A DNA stretch of 64,000 nucleotides, from NCBI RefSeq assembly GCF_024323335.1, contig NC_066583.1, positions 368,215,877 to 368,279,876 of the forward strand. Reading direction: 5' to 3'. Both the position numbers and the translations under genes were made by a program. Numbering within the stretch: the stretch's first letter is position 1; each line of letters starts with the position of its first letter. The notes beneath the pieces are model-generated. The model did not search any database. It saw only the letters and a list, made by a program, of their open reading frames with translations, and had not been told where the DNA came from. The DNA is from Lathyrus oleraceus. Its lineage: Eukaryota > Streptophyta > Magnoliopsida > Fabales > Fabaceae. Below are positions 57,370 through 64,000 of the stretch, one piece after another.

Positions 57370-59925
57370 CTTTAATTTGTTGAATAATGAAGGGACTTAG
57401 GATAGAACGCTAAATATTCTAAGAGAATGTAATAGAATTTCAAATGCAAATGAAATATAAACACACGAATAATTAAACAACGAACAAATTACAAACACAT
57501 GAATAATCAGTCGTACATACACATAAATTGACAAAAACATGAAAACTAAAAGACATGCAATTTCATTTTAGGCATGCCGAAGGCCCAAACAGCTAGGACC
57601 CAATTCATCTCAAATTCATGCCACTAGAACCTAAGTATAAAGTCGGTCCACATAAGAAACAAGGTACATTATGTTATCTCTATTTTTCACGATACTCGTC
57701 TTGAATCTTGAACTGTATTGGGTGTTGGAATGCTAACCATGCAGATCCACTCCGCACCATTGTAATAGAGATAAACACCATAGATTCAAGAGGTTTAGAT
57801 CACCAAATGCATCCATTTATGGTTCCTGAATGGAACAATGGTGTCGTATGTGGGAATTGATTTTTGATTCATATGATTTACACGATTTGAGATTCAATCT
57901 CTGATTTTCTAGTTCGTAGCCTCCTTAGGTCACCGAATCAAGATCACTTGGAATTAAACACGAAGGTCTGTCGCATTTAGTCCATTCCATTAGCATTTTG
58001 GCTATGATTTTTATCGGATATCCAGATCTCAAATTCCCTCAGGAACTCCGTGAAGCAAGAGAAGACTGGATCCTAGGTCCAAATCCAAATCTATAGTGAA
58101 ATTATCAAAGATATAAGCCAAAGTCCTTTAAGATCATGATCGAAGATTCATGGTCCAATCGTATGATCTTGCATCGGCTCTATCTCCCACCGCCAACATG
58201 ATACTCAATATGGCGATGTCGAAGATACGACGAGTTCATAATTAATGACTGACATAGATCCAGTACCAGAGTGCCTCCTATAGGTACCAAAGGATCTCCG
58301 ACCACTGAACGAAGATCTCCTAAGGTCGAATTTGGCAGATCGAGATTTCATAGAATATTTTTTCATAATCGCGCATACCAACTTTGCTACATTTTTCCTC
58401 ATCACTTAGGTCAGGAGAGCTACGATGCTCATCTAGTAAAATTCCTCTTCCATATAACTCGGGGGAGTTGCATCAAGAAATAAAGACGTCTTAGCGTAAA
58501 TGTGGTCGAAGAACAAGAGCTTTACACAAACTACAGCCTCAGACCGCCCGGTAATCGCATCAATTTCTACCAATGCTAAAGTCCAGGAGATATAACATAG
58601 AAGCAACGTCCTTCGAGCTCCGATGTCTTGTCAAGCATAACCAAAATATCGAATCTGCACGGTCGTACTACGGAAAGGGAAACGAGTCATGGGCTATGAT
58701 AGTAAGGAAACTGAGTCTCCATAAAGACACCTTAGGTCGGCGGTTATCTCTGATATCTCACTCGACATCGTCGGTCCTTAGAAAAATACTAGAGGAAAAG
58801 AGCATATAGGGCTTCTTTCATAAAGGTAGGGGGAAGATCAATTCTAGAAACTTCACCTTCTTCTGTTCATACTCTAGCCCCCTAAGGGAATTCACTCGTA
58901 AACTCAGAGCCAAGCTAAAGCGGTGTTATAGTTCAAGGTTAACTTATCTAGTCATTTTGTTATCTCACTATAACAAATTTACTTCATTATGAATATAAGC
59001 ATTTGTCTAATCTTTGTTTTGTTTCATACTTTCTTGTATATCTCTCTTTTAGGGCGCTAAAGGCATAGAAGATAAAGATTACACGCATTTATGTGTAGAC
59101 AAAGATTACACGCACTTCTACGTATCCGATACAAGTTACATGTATCTATGCATATTTGATACGACTTAAATTAATTTTTACGTAGATGTCCCCCTTCGGA
59201 TCTAGCCAATCTAAGGGCTTATATAGTGGAGCCAAGAGATGTCCACCTCGATCCACACCAAGCCTCGGGGGCATCGATGGGGATCCTACCCTTGGTCAAA
59301 GAACTATCCTTTTTGACACAGAGTGTAATACAAAGAGATAAATGTATCTCGTCGATCTGTCTGATTACGAGTCCCACTGTGGGAAACACAAGAAACACAC
59401 TCAATAGAGCGCACGAGTAAATGTGATACTATAGTGAACACTAGATACAACGAAAAAATATAGCCACCAAAAGAGGTAGCTAATGACCTTCAATGCGCTA
59501 AGTCGCATATCACGAAGACCATTGTTAGAAAAGTGTGAAAATTACATCAAGTACCTCGTCGTAACAAGGCATATCTTTCCCTCCTAAAGGAAAGCAATCA
59601 TGGTTCCCATACCCTAAGCAGACAATCATTTACAGATGCTAAGGCGCACACTTTTAACTCACCAATGAAAACCGGCTATGTCCAATGGTCCATGAACCTT
59701 TCATTGTAGGGATACCAAGAAAACCCTGGTGTTACAACAACTTACAAATATCCAAAGTTGCATCAGAGTAACAAGAATAAAATGGAGACAAATGCATAAC
59801 TCGAAGTTAAATAATGCACAAATCACAGAGGTAAAAATACTTGTATAAATATCAATTGCTACATCCAAGGTACAATGGTATGGAAGCTATTACAAGGACA
59901 AAGACAATACAAAGCAAATAAATGG
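57370..59925. other. Region without recognised genes
   Basis: Higher in GC than the AT-rich DNA to its left; probably retroelement LTR or leader sequence given its neighbours. I see no conserved motif, element end or RNA gene. ORFs up to 78 codons on both strands have no recognisable domain. Confidence 0.4.
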
Positions 59926-61930
59926 TCAAGCCGAAACATCTAGGGTCGAGGTACTGAGACCACCATATTGAACCCCCTTAGGAGCAGTCTGAAAGAGGTT
60001 CAACTCTTCCAAATGAATCAGAGAAGTGGGACGGAACCTCTTCGCTTGTTCTACAACTTGATTGCGAGCCCTGAACATAACTTGCATAGTCGGTTGCAGG
60101 GATTCATTAAGCATTTCCTTCAGACCGACAACCTCGTCTTCAAGAGTTTTCAAGGCCTTGACACGTGTCTTGGCCTCTTGACAGAGAGTCTTCTGGTCCT
60201 CCTATACGCGGTGGGTCATCTCAGTAACATAGTCAAAGGCCTTTTGACATCATTTCTCCTCCGTTGCAAGAGAGGCTTCTAGACATGGCAAATAAATTTG
60301 TCCCGGCCCCGCCTCGCTTACCCTGCCCCAAAATTAACGGCGGAAACCTGGTTTTTATTTACAGGGACAGATGCGAGGGCGAAGGATACTAATACCCGCC
60401 TCACACCCTCCCCTGCTCCACACCCGCCTATTTAATTTAATTTATTTCCTTTATTCATATTAATTTTATTACTCATTTGTACATCTTTTTATTAAAAAAT
60501 CATGTTTATTATAATAATTATTTATTTTTAAAATATAAAAATTAAATAAAAATGATCAAGCATTATGATTATTTCTTAAAATAATCAACTATTTAGTTAA
60601 ATTATTGACCTTTATTGAAAAAATATATATTAAAAAAACAATTTATGCGAGTGGGGGCGGGGTAGGTGCAGGGAAACTCGTTCCTCGATGGGACGGGGGC
60701 ATGGGACCAATTATTAGCCCCAAATGGGTTTGGGGACGGGGGCGGGTCTGGGTCTGGAAGGCGAGGGAGGGTCTGGGCATGCTTAAACTCGCCCCCGCCC
60801 CGCCCTGTTGCCATGTCTTACAAAGAGTCAAAAATCTTAAGATTATTCTATAGCTCAACCAAATCCATTTAGATAATATAACACTTATGCTCCATAACTT
60901 CATATTTCCCCTTCCAAGTGTCCCTTTCCTTGGAGGGATTGTCAGCGGCCATGATGTCTCCTTTACCAACAACGATAAGGGAGAACAAAGATGCAGCTAA
61001 ATATATCTTGTGGGTGACCTCAAAAACAGGCTCCATCTTCTCCCTCTCAGAGAGATTTTGGAGGAAGAACAAGTCCGATTTTGACACAGTATTATCAACC
61101 TCTTTACGAGTATGGACAAGTTGGGATGTGAAAACGTCAGGAATCCGCAATAAGGGAGTCATCTCCCCTAAAGCATCATCCCTAGAAAGACAAGTTCGCT
61201 TAGGATAACCTTCTCCCAGGGGGAGAATTGGTATTCATCTCAACCCCTTAGAATTGGAGATGAAGGTACCTCTTCCATAGTTATAGTGTCTGCAACATTC
61301 ACAAGTTGGTTGACCTCAAGTACAAAAGAAACCTCGCCAACCAAGGTAGGAGCATTGGCCAAAATAATATAAATGGTCGACGGAGGGGGTACTATAACCT
61401 TGATGCCTTGAATGTTAGTAAGATCATAGAACATCTTCAACTTTTCCATGTTATCTGCAAAATGCAGCCACACATATCCAAAAAAAAACTAAGACTTGTC
61501 CTCACCAAAAATCTATTTCCTTTCTTCCTGGCTGATCGCACTCACAATGGTGAAAGTATCATAAAACCTCTTCCTCATCTTGGTAGATGGCATCTCACGG
61601 GGGCCGAACCCTCACTCGTAGCCTAGACCTTGAAACCAAGAGTACATGTCTTACTTTATCACCACCTCATCAGGAGAAAATAACTCTGGTTTATTACGGT
61701 AAGAAAGAACGTCCCGACGAAAATGAGATGAAGACCAATACTTTAGAAATGAGACCTTGCAGAAACAGGAAGACATGGCAGGGGAGTAGCAAAATTTGAG
61801 ATTGGTCACCGCCGTATGGGGTTTCACCAGCAAGAAGTGCCCAAGGAAATAACGCAAGTCCAGGGTTAAGTGACCGAACCAAGGGTTGTCTGTATGAAAG
61901 CTAATGAACCCTTGATTGCAGTAGTCTTCC
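59926..61930 (-). pseudogene. Degenerate retroelement ORF (gag-like, possibly PF04195-like)
   Basis: Minus-strand pieces: GFISFHTDNPWFGHLTLDLRY (about 61830-61900), FADNMEKLKMFYDLTN (61400-61473), FLQNLSEREKME and ADNPSKERDTWKGKYE (60930-61090), a coiled-coil-like LKTLEDEVVGLKEMLNE, and FRARNQVVEQAKRF (about 60030-60080). The last block resembles the C-terminus of legume gypsy-type transposon proteins. Frames change repeatedly. It is cut by a MITE and on its N-terminal side by an Ogre-like LTR at 61934. Family is uncertain. Confidence 0.45.
60281..60818. mobile_element. hAT-like MITE with GC-rich terminal inverted repeats
   Basis: Ends AGACATGGCAA and TTGCCATGTCT are perfect 11 bp inverted repeats, followed inwards by C-rich (left) and G-to-C-rich (right) tracts around an AT-rich core. 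Elements with a (T)AG..TGGCAA end and GGGGCGGG tracts are a widespread non-autonomous hAT type in plants. No transposase; the 109-codon ORF over its right half is spurious. I could not see a clean 8 bp duplication. Confidence 0.75.
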
Positions 61931-61933
61931 CAC

Positions 61934-64000
61934 TGTAAGACCCCAATTTTGGCCCTAAGATCCCTCATGGCATCATGACATGGCATTTGCATAGCCTCAA
62001 GGATCATAAGCATCTTGGTTCCCTTTGCCTTTGGTTGGGATCTCTCTTGTGAGTGGTTTGAGATCACCAAGCATGCTTGAATTGTATGTCATTGCTTTTC
62101 TCATTTTATCTATTAACCAAAAGCACAAAAATATATCACTAACATTTGTTGTTTGTAGCTTGAGCAATCCCAAGGTCTAAAAGCTTCTAGGAGATCCTTT
62201 GTGCAATGATATGGCCAAGAGGAGATGAAAGGAAGCATGGTAATGGTTCCCAAAGCTCCCATCCATCAAATATGCCTCCCTAGTATTTCAATTCACCATT
62301 TTGATCAAGGCAAGTCAAGGGGTTTGAGTTTTGTTTCCCAAGGAAACCCTAATTCATCTGATCATCAACAATGCCTTGCTCATGAAGCAACCTCAGCCCA
62401 TCGTCAAATACCATCAAGGGAAGTTCTTTAATTCATCATTCCATACATATTTGAACTTATTGGAGTGCCCTCAATCATCAATTCATCAAGTTATGAGTTG
62501 TGAACTTGAGAAGTTGATCAGTCAATTCATCTGACTATTTTGAAATGCACTGAGACCGAACTTTTTATGTGTTGGTCAAATGGAGATGATCCCAAGAGAA
62601 AAAATTTATTTGAAGCTTGTAAGATCATCATCCATTCCAAAACATTATAGGTCATTTTGACTGAAACCCTAATCTTGGGTCAACTTCCCAAGAACATAAC
62701 TCATTCATGTTTTATGATTTTGAGGTGGAACCAAATGCATTGGAAATATCATTGTGTCTACTTCAAATGTTATGTTGAGAAAAATTTCAAAATCTCAAAA
62801 GAAATACATGTGATAATGCAAAACATTATATGTCAATTTGGGCCAAATGCATTGAAATGGAAAAAAGCCCAACTTCAAGTGCCCATAACTTCTTCATCAA
62901 AAATCCAAATGATGCAAAATTTAAGTCCAAATTGATTGTCTTGAAAATATATACAACTTTCATGTTGAAGGTTTTATCATTTGGAGCTTTCATCATTGAA
63001 ACAGAAGGGCTTGAACATTGGCCAAATTTGGAAACTTCACTTATGCATGTTTTGCACCTTATACTTTAAACTCAAAATTCACTAACTTCCAAGGCCCAAT
63101 TGAAATTTTGGTCAACATATCATTTGTTCCTTATGCAACAAGCTTTCTAACCATTACTCATGAGGTAACATTTGGAGTTTGGAAGCACCATTTTCGAAGG
63201 CATGAAGATTTAATGCATTTTGAGAAATTCAATTCAAATTGCCATGCATGAGTTGTTTATACTCAATGTACACGTTCATTTGCAATCCACATGAGCTCAG
63301 CTGGTTGTTCCAATCCTTAATGGGCCTTCCACATAATCATACAAGCCCATGCAAGAAGAATCCATTTGCCATGCACACGAGTAAACTCACTTGCTCAGCC
63401 AATTCCAGCTATAAATACATGTGCTATGCTTCATAATAAACCAACCTAAGGGCGCCTGAAATTCTGCAAGAGTGAATTCCCAACCATACCAAAGGAAATA
63501 AATCCACTTTCTTCAAAAAATTCAGATCTGAAATTCGATTGAATTTGGTTGAATCTTCATATCTAAAGTTCCTAAACCTTCATCATTTGATCCATAGAAG
63601 TTCTGTTTTGCAAAAGGAGCCAAGGAAAAGGACTCAAAGCTTCATAATCCAAAGGTTTTGGTCAACTGTTTTTTGCTTCGAATCTCCTATTTCTTTGATC
63701 TATTGAACTGGATATTATGTTGTCGGAAGTCCTCTCTATAGAGGCATCATTGTTGTGTGTTTAATTTTTGAAATCGAGCAAGTTCATGATGAACATCATC
63801 AAGCTTCCATCTCTGATTTCTCTCTTGGTAGGAATCTAGAGTGGAAGTGAATGGTATAGGAGTGATGTACATCACTTCCGCTTTCGAACGGTGCCTAGAT
63901 CGTCCATTTTAATGAGCATTTGCATCTCTGCATTTTTTAAGCTTCGTCGGAGCTCACCGGAGAAGACGGTGGCGCTAGCCACCGTCTTATTGCCAGATTG
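61934..64000 (+). mobile_element. Ogre/Tat-like LTR, 5' part (cut by window end)
   Basis: Begins TGTAAGACCCCAATTTT..CCCTAAGATCCC, comparable with the start of the LTR at 20737 (TGTCATACCCTAATTTTTAACCCTAAGATCCC). A GGAGCTCACCGGAGAAGACGG block near 63947 matches the corresponding block of the 20737 LTR near 22550, at a similar distance from the LTR start. About 2.07 kb is visible of an expected 4-5 kb. ORFs inside are chance. Confidence 0.75.

Noticed and set aside
58205..58809. Small ORFs of 66-78 codons on both strands as a host gene
   Set aside because: No conserved motif, no splice structure that I could defend, and flanked by retroelement sequence.
60643..60972. 109-codon ORF rich in Pro
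   Set aside because: Lies over the GC-rich end of the MITE and runs into unrelated DNA.

Overview
The window is plant nuclear DNA made almost entirely of nested LTR retrotransposons. I found no host gene that I could defend. Four very long (about 4.7 kb where complete) Ogre/Tat-type Ty3-gypsy LTRs, SIRE/Maximus-like Ty1-copia elements with an extra 3' ORF, a Tekay/Del-like chromovirus, an Athila-like gag remnant and a Cassandra TRIM carrying 5S rRNA sequence together suggest a large-genome legume, most likely tribe Fabeae (pea, vetch or a relative). The species is inferred and not proven.

Layout. Bases 1-3034 hold the 3' tip of one LTR and then an Ogre-like LTR fragment lying against an Athila-like gag remnant (3041-3633, minus). 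A decayed minus-strand copia (element B) follows. Its fragments are an LTR at 3885-4047 plus 19495-19994, internal DNA at 19995-20736 and 25391-27663, and an LTR piece at 27664-27896. Copia element A (4048-19494, plus; 960 bp LTRs; near-identical 5 bp target duplication) sits inside the B LTR. A is itself split by an Ogre-like solo LTR (5604-10389, duplication ACTTC), another solo LTR (11470-12828, duplication CCTAG) and a minus-strand Cassandra TRIM (14629-15480). Another Ogre-like solo LTR (20737-25390) lies inside B.

From 27897 to about 50129 lies chromovirus C (minus; LTR about 2.3 kb; gag and protease missing). C was later hit by E, a young copia (31603-41976, minus, duplication TTTAT, LTRs about 1% apart). 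E has a 480-codon gag, a 1028-codon pol and an 803-codon 3' ORF. C was also hit by a Tork-like copia, D (45676-49767, minus), inside its right LTR. A further minus copia LTR (50130-51156), a tandem repeat of about 420-440 bp units (51165-52220), a long AT/AG microsatellite (54045-54354) and a PBS plus LTR of another copia, F (55446-57369), follow. The right end has a decayed minus-strand retroelement ORF (59926-61930) containing a GC-rich hAT-like MITE, then the start of a fourth Ogre-like LTR (61934 to the window edge).

How it works together. The relative order of insertion can be read from the nesting: B first, then A, an Ogre LTR and C; then D and E inside C, and an Ogre LTR, a solo LTR and Cassandra inside A. 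Only E still looks close to transposition-competent, and even E has two frame changes between gag and pol. The least ordinary items are the 3' ORF protein of E and its relative in A, the palindromic 5S-bearing Cassandra LTR with an aberrant integration scar, and the 420-440 bp tandem array.
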